A stretch of 64,000 nt of DNA from Afipia massiliensis (GTDB lineage Bacteria; Pseudomonadota; Alphaproteobacteria; Rhizobiales; Xanthobacteraceae), in NCBI RefSeq assembly GCF_001006325.2, contig NZ_LBIA02000001.1, positions 124,001 to 188,000 on the forward strand, written 5' to 3'. Made by a program: the position numbers and the translations under genes. This document shows, piece by piece, positions 56,930-64,000 of this stretch (its first letter is position 1; every line of letters starts with the position of its first letter). The notes below the pieces were generated by a model. The model ran no database searches. It was not told the origin of the DNA and worked only from the letters and a program-made list of their open reading frames with translations.

Positions 56930-58395
56930 GGGCGCGATCTCGGCTCAGAAGTTTGTCGCGGCAATTGACGGATTTCCGTGCTGTCCTTCAATGACGCCAA
57001 TGGCCGCACGTGATCCATGTGACCGCCGAGCGCGGCATAATCCGAAAGCCGCAGGGTGAACTCGATGGGCGCGACCAGCGCAGGTGTCGGCACATAGCCA
57101 AAGGCTCCCTCCGGAACCTGAGTCACGTCGACCATGAAAGTGATGCCGCCGCCCGGCCAGACATAGACCGGCGCACCGCCGCAGGTTACCGACGTCAGCG
57201 CATCCTTCACGGATCGCGTGAGCCGCACGGGGTTGTCGGTGACGCCCGCCCTCAGCGATCCGCCCGCGCCGCCCATGAACAGCACCGTGCACAGGGCCGG
57301 TTCGCAGTTTTCCTGAATCCGCTCAACCGATAGCTTGAGGTCGGCCGGCATCTCTTTCTCGACGGGTTTCAGCGCCTCGTCGAGTTCGAAATAAGCGGCG
57401 TGTTCGCCGGTGGTGCTCACCATCATCATCCGCATGCCGGGATGCGCGGTCTTGGGATCGAACGGACCCAGCACCGAAAGAGGATCGGAGATGTTGGTCC
57501 CGCCCCAGCCGGTGCCGGGTTCGGCGACCTGGAAATAGCGCCCGGGTGTCGAGCGCCGGCCCTTCATCTTGATACCGGTGTCGGGAATATCGAGAAGCTT
57601 GCCCGCCTGATGCTCCGACAGGACGCCGGTGATGTGATCGTCGACCACGACCACTTCATCAACCTTGCCATGCCACTGCTTGGCGAACATGCCGATTGTC
57701 GCAGAGCCGCAGCCGACGCGCATGCGCTCTTCGGGAACGCCGTTGACGATCGGCGGGTAACCAGCCTGCACCACCACCGTCGCGCCACCGTCGATTGTGA
57801 GTTCGACAGGCTTTCCGTTGGACAGATCCATCAGCGCGTCACAAGTGATACGCCCCTCTTTCTTCGATCCCCCGGTCAGGTGATGCACGCCGCCGAGCGA
57901 CAGCATCTGCGAGCCATATTCTCCGGTCGTGACGTGCCCCACCGCCTCGCCCTGCACGCGCACCGTCGCGGTTTCAGGCCCGAGATAGCGATCGGTATCG
58001 ATCTTCACCTTGACGCCGCAGTAGCTGAAGATGCCCTCGGTCACCACCGTGACCATATCGACACCGTCTATCTCGGAAGAAACGATGAATGGCGCAGGCT
58101 TGTAATCGGGATAGGTCGTGCCGGCACCGATGGCCGTGACGAAAACGCCAGGCTCATGAACGATCTTGCCGTCCCAATCGCCACCGGCCTGAAACGGAAC
58201 CAGCCGACCGCCATGCGAAACCGTGCGCTCGAGCACGACATGCGGATCGACGCGCACCAGTTCGCCATTGTTGTTTGCATAGCGATCGCACGCACCCGCG
58301 GCGCCGGGCTTGATGTAACACATCACCGGGCACGCATCGCAGCGGATCTTGTCCGCGCTGCCGGGCGCTGTAACGGAGGTCACCTCGGTTTGCAT
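56926..58395 (-). CDS. hnr: 6-hydroxynicotinate reductase family protein
   Basis: 489 residues, start at 58393-58395 (MQTEVTSVTAPGSADKIRCD). N-terminal iron-sulfur motif with C19, C22, C26 and C36 (RCDACPVMCYIKPGAAGACD), closely matching the E. barkeri 6-hydroxynicotinate reductase as I recall it. The body has GIFSYCGVKVKIDTDRYLGP, SLGGVHHLTGGSKKEGRITC and RVGCGSATIGMFAKQWHGKV. That enzyme uses reduced ferredoxin to make 1,4,5,6-tetrahydro-6-oxonicotinate. Head of a nine-gene leftward operon, divergent from nicAB. Family members in aerobes have not, to my knowledge, been purified. Confidence 0.85.
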   Translation of the reverse strand: MQTEVTSVTAPGSADKIRCDACPVMCYIKPGAAGACDRYANNNGELVRVDPHVVLERTVSHGGRLVPFQAGGDWDGKIVHEPGVFVTAIGAGTTYPDYKPAPFIVSSEIDGVDMVTVVTEGIFSYCGVKVKIDTDRYLGPETATVRVQGEAVGHVTTGEYGSQMLSLGGVHHLTGGSKKEGRITCDALMDLSNGKPVELTIDGGATVVVQAGYPPIVNGVPEERMRVGCGSATIGMFAKQWHGKVDEVVVVDDHITGVLSEHQAGKLLDIPDTGIKMKGRRSTPGRYFQVAEPGTGWGGTNISDPLSVLGPFDPKTAHPGMRMMMVSTTGEHAAYFELDEALKPVEKEMPADLKLSVERIQENCEPALCTVLFMGGAGGSLRAGVTDNPVRLTRSVKDALTSVTCGGAPVYVWPGGGITFMVDVTQVPEGAFGYVPTPALVAPIEFTLRLSDYAALGGHMDHVRPLASLKDSTEIRQLPRQTSEPRSRP

Positions 58396-58479
58396 GACCA
58401 AACTCGCGTGCAAGCCAGCGAACTGATGCGCGGCGCCAATGCCGCGAGGATTAGTTCAGTCAGTCCGCATTGGCATTTT

Positions 58480-58493
58480 GTTCGTATACGAAC
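58480..58493. promoter_or_regulatory. Palindromic operator copy 2 (hnr side)
   Basis: GTTCGTATACGAAC, a perfect 14-bp palindrome 85 bp upstream of the hnr ATG. It shares the GTATAC core and outer GTT/AAC with copies 1 and 3. Confidence 0.7.
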
Positions 58494-58649
58494 GATGTTG
58501 CGCGCAGTCCCGAAAGCTGTCAAGCGCCGTCGCGCGTAAAAACCGGAACTGCCGAATAAAAACTCAGTTGCCTACTTTGCGTGTTCAGAAATCATGCAAT
58601 GCATCATCGCACGGGACACGCGACACTCTGGGCGCATCATGCGCTTGCA

Positions 58650-58665
58650 CGTTTGTATACAAACG
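58650..58665. promoter_or_regulatory. Palindromic operator copy 3 (nicA side)
   Basis: CGTTTGTATACAAACG, a perfect 16-bp palindrome 58 bp upstream of the nicA ATG. Palindromes of this length are typical of MarR-family operators. Confidence 0.75.
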
Positions 58666-58723
58666 GTATCGTCGCAGGCAGACATTGCCGACCTTTTGCA
58701 GCGCAGCAGATCGGACCGTGACG

Positions 58724-59212
58724 ATGAATATGACGCAGCAACCGATCCGCCTGACAGTGAACGGCAGGATCCACGATGTCGGCGCCGCGCCCGACACCCC
58801 GCTGCTTTACGTGTTGCACAACGATCTTGAATTGAACGGCCCCAAGTATGGCTGCGGGCTCGGCGAATGCGGCGCATGTACCGTCATCATCGACGGTGTG
58901 GCAGCCCGCTCCTGCGTGATACCGGTCAGCGGCTGTGTGCAGCGAGACATACTGACGCTCGAAGGCCTCGGATCGCGCGACCATCCCGACCCCGTGCAGC
59001 ACGCCTTCATCGAGGAACAGGCCGCGCAATGCGGTTACTGCCTTAACGGCATGATCATGAGCACGAAAGCTCTTCTCATGCAGAACCCGCGCCCCTCGGA
59101 AACGGAGGTGCTCCAGGCCTTGCGATACAACCTGTGTAGGTGTGGCGCGCACGTCGAGATCCTACGCGCGGTCATGCGTGCTGCAGGTCATGCCGTCGAA
59201 GGACTCGAGTAA
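58724..59212 (+). CDS. nicA: Nicotinate dehydrogenase small (2Fe-2S) subunit
   Basis: 162 residues, start at 58724 (MNMTQQPIRLTVNGRIHDVG). Two [2Fe-2S] clusters: plant-type CGLGECGACTVIIDG and the C-terminal cluster QCGYCLNGMI with NLCRCGAHVEI. It passes electrons from the molybdenum centre in the large subunit. Its TAA stop overlaps the nicB ATG (TAATG). The length equals the P. putida NicA class. Other Mo hydroxylases such as isoquinoline oxidoreductase have similar subunits, but the hnr/ena context favours nicotinate. Confidence 0.9.
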   Translation: MNMTQQPIRLTVNGRIHDVGAAPDTPLLYVLHNDLELNGPKYGCGLGECGACTVIIDGVAARSCVIPVSGCVQRDILTLEGLGSRDHPDPVQHAFIEEQAAQCGYCLNGMIMSTKALLMQNPRPSETEVLQALRYNLCRCGAHVEILRAVMRAAGHAVEGLE

Positions 59213-62200
59213 TGGTGGCGGATTCCCAGACAGATCGAGAACAACTTCCTTCCGGATCGCTGTCCGTCGTTCGCCCGGCATCTTCCGGCAACACTGGATC
59301 GGCTTTCGAGACCTTCATCAAGATCACCGCGAACGGGGTTATCACTGCCTTCAATGGTCATGTCGATCTCGGGACCGGCATCCGCACGGCGCTTGGACAG
59401 ATCGTCGCGGAAGAACTGGACGTCTCGTTCGCGCGTGTCATCGTCGTACTGGGCGACACTTCGCTCGTTCCCAATCAAGGGGCGACCATCGCCAGCGAAA
59501 CCATCCAGATCACTGCGGTGCCACTGCGTAAAGCGGCCGCGCAAGCACGTCACTTTCTGATCGCACGCGCCGCGCAGAGGCTTGAGCTACCGGAAAGTGA
59601 ACTGTCGGTAGAGGACGGCCTGATCCGGGGTCACGATAACCGCAGCATCAGTTACGGCGAACTGATCGGAGACGAAACCATCCGGCTCGATCTCGCCGAT
59701 GATGCTCCGGTGAAAGCGGTCGAATCCTACAAAATCGTCGGACAATCTACGCCGCGCGTCGATCTCCCGGCCAAGGCAACCGGTGAACTGGTCTACGTGC
59801 ATGATGTGCGCGTTCCCGGCATGCTGCATGGGCGCGTGGTGCGTCCGCCCTACGCCGGTGTCGATGCCGGAAGTTTCGTCGGAACGAGTCTGATTGCCGT
59901 CGACGAGTCGTCCGTTCGCGATATTCCCGGCATGGTGTCGGTTGTGCAGGTCGGCGACTTCGTCGGTGTCGTCGCCGAACGCGAGGAAAACGCGGTCAAG
60001 GCGGCCGCTCAACTCAAGGTGACGTGGAAACCGACACCGACGCTGCCCAATCTGAAAGATATCGAAACGGCGCTCCGCGCTAATCCGAGTACGCCACGCA
60101 CATTGCTCGACAAGGGCGACGTGGATGCCGCCATCGCGGATGCCGCAAAGCCGATGCAACGAACCTACATCTGGCCCTACCAGATGCACGGATCAATCGG
60201 ACCTTCGTGTTCTGTGGCAGATGTTCGGGAGGGATTCGCGCGGGTATGGTCCGGCACGCAGAATCCGCACATCCTGCGATCCGACCTCGCACTGCTTCTC
60301 GCACTGCCGGAAACTCAGATCGACGTGATCCGACTGGAGGCCGCCGGTTGCTACGGCCGCAACTGCGCCGATGACGTCTCCGCCGACGCGGTGTTGCTGT
60401 CGCGCGCAGTCGGCAGGCCGGTGCGCGTACAGCTAACCCGTGAGCAGGAACACGCGTGGGAGCCCAAAGGCACAGCGCAACTGATGGACGTCAACGGCGG
60501 CCTGCATGCCGATGGCAGCGTCGCGGGCTATGACTTCGCCACGCGCTATCCCTCGAACGGAGCACCGACGCTGGCGCTGCTTCTGACCGGCATCGTCCCG
60601 CCTGTTCCGGCGGTCTTTGAGATGGGCGACCGCACCGCGATCCCGCCTTATGACTACGATGCGATGCGGGTGACCGCCCACGATATGCCGCCCATCGTGC
60701 GGGCGTCATGGTTTCGCGGCGTCTCGGCATTGCCCAACACGTTTGCGCACGAATCCTACATTGACGAACTCGCGGCCGAGGCTGGCGTCGATCCGATTGA
60801 ATACCGCCTGCGCTATCTGAAGGATCCGCGTGCAGTCGATCTGGTCAAGGCCGTCGCCAAGCGCGCCGACTGGACTCCTCGCCCGCTCTGGAAGGAGCAG
60901 GAAGCCGAGGGCGATGTGGTGCGTGGACGCGGCTTCGCTTACGCGCTCTATGTCCACAGCAAATTCCCCGGCTACGGCGCTGCATGGTCAGCCTGGATTG
61001 CGGACGTCGCGGTCAACAAATCGACCGGCGATGTGAGCGTGACGCGCGTCGTTGCCGGGCAGGATTCCGGACTGATGATCAACCCGGACGGCGTGCGCCA
61101 TCAGATCCACGGCAACGTCATCCAGTCGACCAGCCGCGCGCTGATGGAAGAAGTCTCGTTCGATCGTGCCGCTGTGGCCAGCCGGGAATGGGGTACCTAC
61201 CCGATCATCACATTCCCGGACATTCCCAAGATCGATGTGTTGATGCTGCCACGGCAAGATCAGCCGCCGCTCGGCGTCGGTGAATCCGCGTCGGTCCCGA
61301 GCGCCGCGGCTATCGCAAACGCAATTTTCGATGCAACCGGTGTGCGCTTCCGCGAACCGCCGTTCACGCCCGAGCGCATTCTTGCGGGATTGCGCGGCGA
61401 TGCTCCCGCACCGCAGGCCTTGTTGCCGGCGGCCAGTTTCAAGCCGCAGGAACGAATTCCGGATACGCCAAGTCCGTTCTTTAAACGCCGCAGTACGCTC
61501 GCAGGTATCGCCGCAGTCTGCACAGCGGCTGTCGGCATCGCCGCAGCGGTGCTGCCGTGGCGATCAATTGCACCCATCGCGCGGCCGGATGTATCGACGT
61601 ATTCCGCGGCGACCATTGCCCGCGGCCAGCAACTCGCGGCGCTCGGCAACTGCGCCGGCTGCCATACCGACATAAGCGGGATCGCCAATGCGGGCGGACG
61701 GGCGCTCGAGACACCGTTTGGCATCGTTTACAGCACCAACATCACCCCCGATGTCGAGACCGGTATCGGGGCGTGGTCATACCCGGCCTTCGAGCGCTCG
61801 ATGCGCGAAGGCATCCATCGCGACGGCCGGCATCTCTACCCGGCATTTCCCTACAATCACTTTGCCAAGACAACCGATGCAGATTTGCAGGCGCTCTACG
61901 CTTATCTGATGGCGCAGGAGCCGGTGCACGCCGTCAACCGCGAAACTGCTCTGGCATTCCCTTTCAGCCTTCGTCCGCTGCTGGCAGGCTGGAACGCGCT
62001 GTTTCACGAACCGGCCCTCTTCAAGGCAAATCCCGCGAAATCAACCGTCTGGAATCGCGGCGCTTATCTGGTCGAGAGTCTCGGTCATTGTGGAGCTTGC
62101 CATACGCCGAGGAATGCATTGGGCGCGGAAAGAACAGCCAAAGCCTATCTGGCCGGCGGCGTCGCGGAAGGCTGGGAAGCGCCGCCACTGACGTCCCTGT

Positions 62201-62781
62201 CGCACGCGCCGATCCCGTGGAGCGAGGACGAACTCTTCGCCTATCTGCGAACGGGCATCTCCCGCTTCCATGGTGTTGCCGCAGGGCCTATGGCGCCGAT
62301 CGTAAGAGAGCTGGCAGCCGTGCCTGACAGCGACATTCGCGCCATGGCGGTTTATCTCGCCTCTTTCAACGAGACCACAGAAACGCCAGCGGCGCAGGAA
62401 ACGCTGGCAACGCGGCTGGAAACCATAACGAGCGTGAAGGCCGTCTCTGCCTCAGCTCTTGGCGCGCGCATCTATGATGGCGCTTGCGCGGTCTGCCATC
62501 AGATCGGCGGGCCTGTTCTGTTTGGCAGCAAACCCTCACTGGCGCTGAATAGCAACTTGCACAGCACCATGCCCGATAACCTTATTCAGGTCATTCTCCA
62601 CGGCATCGAGCAGCCGGTCTCCAGCGATCTCGGCTATATGCCTGCCTTCAAGAACAGCCTCAATGATGAACAGGTCTTGGAGCTGGTGTCCTACCTCAGG
62701 CAGCAGTTCGCTCCGGACAAGGCGCCCTGGACCGACGTCGCCGCCGCGATCGGCCGGGTCCGGCACGCCGCCAGACCATAA
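59212..62781 (+). CDS. nicB: Nicotinate dehydrogenase large subunit: molybdopterin domain fused to triheme cytochrome c
   Basis: 1189 residues, close to the length of P. putida NicB. Start ATG at 59212 overlapping the nicA stop. Residues about 20-750 form the xanthine-oxidase-family Mo domain (HVDLGTGIRTALGQIVAEEL, VWSGTQNPHILRSDLALLLA, RASWFRGVSALPNTFAHESY, GVGESASVPSAAAIANAIF with the catalytic Glu). A single membrane helix follows at about 765-785 (TLAGIAAVCTAAVGIAAAVL). Then three heme motifs: CAGCH (C814), CGACH (C960), CAVCH (C1092). It hydroxylates nicotinate at C6 with water and sends electrons to the respiratory chain. Confidence 0.9.
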   Translation: MVADSQTDREQLPSGSLSVVRPASSGNTGSAFETFIKITANGVITAFNGHVDLGTGIRTALGQIVAEELDVSFARVIVVLGDTSLVPNQGATIASETIQITAVPLRKAAAQARHFLIARAAQRLELPESELSVEDGLIRGHDNRSISYGELIGDETIRLDLADDAPVKAVESYKIVGQSTPRVDLPAKATGELVYVHDVRVPGMLHGRVVRPPYAGVDAGSFVGTSLIAVDESSVRDIPGMVSVVQVGDFVGVVAEREENAVKAAAQLKVTWKPTPTLPNLKDIETALRANPSTPRTLLDKGDVDAAIADAAKPMQRTYIWPYQMHGSIGPSCSVADVREGFARVWSGTQNPHILRSDLALLLALPETQIDVIRLEAAGCYGRNCADDVSADAVLLSRAVGRPVRVQLTREQEHAWEPKGTAQLMDVNGGLHADGSVAGYDFATRYPSNGAPTLALLLTGIVPPVPAVFEMGDRTAIPPYDYDAMRVTAHDMPPIVRASWFRGVSALPNTFAHESYIDELAAEAGVDPIEYRLRYLKDPRAVDLVKAVAKRADWTPRPLWKEQEAEGDVVRGRGFAYALYVHSKFPGYGAAWSAWIADVAVNKSTGDVSVTRVVAGQDSGLMINPDGVRHQIHGNVIQSTSRALMEEVSFDRAAVASREWGTYPIITFPDIPKIDVLMLPRQDQPPLGVGESASVPSAAAIANAIFDATGVRFREPPFTPERILAGLRGDAPAPQALLPAASFKPQERIPDTPSPFFKRRSTLAGIAAVCTAAVGIAAAVLPWRSIAPIARPDVSTYSAATIARGQQLAALGNCAGCHTDISGIANAGGRALETPFGIVYSTNITPDVETGIGAWSYPAFERSMREGIHRDGRHLYPAFPYNHFAKTTDADLQALYAYLMAQEPVHAVNRETALAFPFSLRPLLAGWNALFHEPALFKANPAKSTVWNRGAYLVESLGHCGACHTPRNALGAERTAKAYLAGGVAEGWEAPPLTSLSHAPIPWSEDELFAYLRTGISRFHGVAAGPMAPIVRELAAVPDSDIRAMAVYLASFNETTETPAAQETLATRLETITSVKAVSASALGARIYDGACAVCHQIGGPVLFGSKPSLALNSNLHSTMPDNLIQVILHGIEQPVSSDLGYMPAFKNSLNDEQVLELVSYLRQQFAPDKAPWTDVAAAIGRVRHAARP

Positions 62782-62829
62782 AATCACACGGGGGTGGCTG
62801 GCTGCCCCTGAAGGAGCCGGATATGATCC

Positions 62830-62904
62830 TAGTGATCCGGTTCTGACATTCGTACACACTCCTTCGCAAGCACTTTTACGAATGTCAGAACCAAAGGATC
62901 ACTA
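62830..62904. terminator. Long inverted repeat after nicB
   Basis: TAGTGATCCGGTTCTGACAT with TCGTA on the left pairs with TACGAATGTCAGAACC plus AAAGGATCACTA on the right, arms of about 25 bases. It lies 48 bp past the nicB stop and may end the nicAB transcript; it could also be a dispersed repeat. Confidence 0.55.
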
Positions 62905-62916
62905 AAATCATAATTC

Positions 62917-62993
62917 GCTTGTGTCCTTTCGTATCCGGCGTCCGCTCGGAAGGCGCTGCGAAGTGAAGCGAACGCCGGATACGGGACACAAGC
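62917..62993 (+). promoter_or_regulatory. Inverted repeat abutting the pncB start codon
   Basis: GCTTGTGTCC plus GTATCCGGCGT on the left (with TTTC inserted) pairs with ACGCCGGATAC plus GGGACACAAGC on the right. The right arm ends at the base before the pncB ATG and includes the only ribosome-site-like sequence, GGGACA. Confidence 0.65.
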
Positions 62994-64000
62994 ATGGCCA
63001 TTACAGACATCGCTTCGCGGACCTACAATCACGGCTGGCGGCTCGATCCGATCGTGCGCAGCCTTCTCGACACCGACTTCTACAAGCTCCTGATGCTTCA
63101 GATGATCCGGCGATTCTATCCGGATGAGCATGTGACGTTCTCGGTGATCAATCGCACGCATCATGTCCGCCTCGGCGAAGTGATCGACGAGGGAGAGCTT
63201 CGCGCCCAGCTCGATCATGCCCGCACCGTTCGCTTCACCAAAAAGGAGTTGATCTGGCTCGCCGGTAATACGTTCTACGGCAAGACCCAGATGTTCTCGC
63301 CGGGCTTCATCAGCTGGCTCGCGACGTTTCAGCTCCCCGAATACGAGCTGCGCACGGTCGATGGGCAGTACGAACTGCATTTCCACGGGCCGTGGACCCA
63401 CACGACCATGTGGGAAATTCCAGCGCTCGCCATCATCAATGAATTGCGCTCGCGGCAGGCCATGAAGGGACAAGGCCGGTTCGTTCTCGACGTTCTGTAC
63501 GCGCGGGCGAAGGCCAAGCTCTGGACCAAGGTCGAACGACTGCGCAAACTTGAAGGCCTGCGGCTGTCGGATTTCGGGACACGGCGGCGGCACGGCTTTC
63601 TGTGGCAGCGCTGGTGCGTCGAAGCCGTCAAGGAAGGGCTTGGCCCGGCCTTCACCGGCACCTCCAACGTACTGCTCGCGATGGACAACGATCTGGAAGC
63701 GATCGGCACCAACGCACATGAACTGCCGATGGTCGCAGCCGCGCTGGCGAAGGACGACACCGAACTGCGGTGGGCGCCTTACCTTATCCTCGATCAGTGG
63801 CGACAGACCTATGACGGAAATCTTCTGATCGCCCTGCCCGATGCGTTCGGCACCAAGGCATTTCTGCGGGATGCGCCCGAATGGGTGGCTGACTGGACGG
63901 GCTTCCGCCCGGACAGCGCGCCGCCGATAGCGGCAGGCGAAGAGATCATCAAGTGGTGGAAGGAAAAGGGACGCGATCCGAAGGAGAAACTGCTGATTTT
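62994..64000 (+). CDS. pncB: Nicotinate phosphoribosyltransferase, N-terminal part
   Basis: At least 335 residues from ATG 62994 ([20 protein letters not shown]); the frame is open to the window edge, so the C-terminus is missing. It makes nicotinate mononucleotide from nicotinate for NAD salvage. Family sequences: [80 protein letters not shown]. Lies next to the nicotinate catabolic genes and may be controlled by the hairpin over its start. Confidence 0.95.
   Translation, partial: MAITDIASRTYNHGWRLDPIVRSLLDTDFYKLLMLQMIRRFYPDEHVTFSVINRTHHVRLGEVIDEGELRAQLDHARTVRFTKKELIWLAGNTFYGKTQMFSPGFISWLATFQLPEYELRTVDGQYELHFHGPWTHTTMWEIPALAIINELRSRQAMKGQGRFVLDVLYARAKAKLWTKVERLRKLEGLRLSDFGTRRRHGFLWQRWCVEAVKEGLGPAFTGTSNVLLAMDNDLEAIGTNAHELPMVAAALAKDDTELRWAPYLILDQWRQTYDGNLLIALPDAFGTKAFLRDAPEWVADWTGFRPDSAPPIAAGEEIIKWWKEKGRDPKEKLLI

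Larger units (their letters stand above)
58396..58723. promoter_or_regulatory. Divergent promoter region hnr / nicA
   Basis: 328 bp with no gene. It holds two perfect palindromes, listed separately, one nearer each start codon. Each probably overlaps one of the divergent promoters; -10/-35 boxes were not assigned. Confidence 0.7.

Noticed and set aside
58724-62781. Carbon monoxide dehydrogenase or xanthine dehydrogenase instead of NicAB
   Set aside because: There is no separate FAD subunit, and the large subunit is fused to a triheme cytochrome domain with the length of NicB; neighbours encode nicotinate-pathway enzymes.

Overview
The window looks like the chromosome of a high-GC alphaproteobacterium of the Bradyrhizobium / Afipia / Rhodopseudomonas group. 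This rests on a fused transaldolase-glucose-6-phosphate isomerase, a Sox locus with SoxVWS maturation genes, Rhizobiales-type palindromic repeats between genes, and branched-chain-type ABC transporters in catabolic clusters. The genus is an inference. I saw no tRNA, rRNA, CRISPR array, prophage or insertion sequence.

1-10.6 kb: end of a MarR regulator, a chemoreceptor, then nrdB and nrdA on the minus strand and metE on the plus strand. nrdAB and metE are divergent and each has a cobalamin riboswitch, so B12 should shut off both B12-independent enzymes; B12-dependent partners (NrdJ, MetH) are expected elsewhere. NrdB carries the ligand set of a class Ic (Mn/Fe) subunit, with Phe at the radical-tyrosine position.

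10.6-27.3 kb: sulfur oxidation. soxYZBCD, a monoheme cytochrome, an exported DsrE-like protein, a sulfide dehydrogenase flavoprotein and a cytochrome c run leftward; soxAX plus a DUF336 gene run rightward. After an HdeD-like gene and repeats come soxV-soxW, divergent from soxS, a two-cysteine ArsR (SoxR) and a YeeE/SoxT transporter. A second YeeE plus exported DsrE pair follows.

27.5-39.5 kb: tal-pgi; an aldehyde dehydrogenase with a beta-hydroxyacid dehydrogenase, divergent from a LysR regulator; a small gene translationally coupled to a PAS protein; an acyl-CoA dehydrogenase pair with an enoyl-CoA hydratase; a Wzz-like protein.

39.6-47.3 kb: a Ugp-like ABC transporter with an endonuclease/exonuclease/phosphatase-fold hydrolase, divergent from a GlpR-like DeoR regulator and a Na/Pi cotransporter: apparently an organophosphate/phosphate module.

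47.3-64 kb: a nicotinate catabolic locus. Molybdenum hydroxylase NicAB (aerobic Pseudomonas type) is divergent from an operon headed by a 6-hydroxynicotinate reductase (Hnr, anaerobic Eubacterium barkeri type), followed by a UPF0280/ApbE-like protein, two tandem PF06684 proteins, a LIV-type ABC transporter and a MarR regulator. Enamidase (Ena) and a ferredoxin-NADP reductase are divergent from each other at the other end. Three related GTTTGTATAC palindromes lie in the two divergent promoter regions, suggesting one regulon. The predicted route is nicotinate -> 6-hydroxynicotinate -> 1,4,5,6-tetrahydro-6-oxonicotinate -> 2-formylglutarate. pncB (NAD salvage of nicotinate) begins just downstream and runs off the window.
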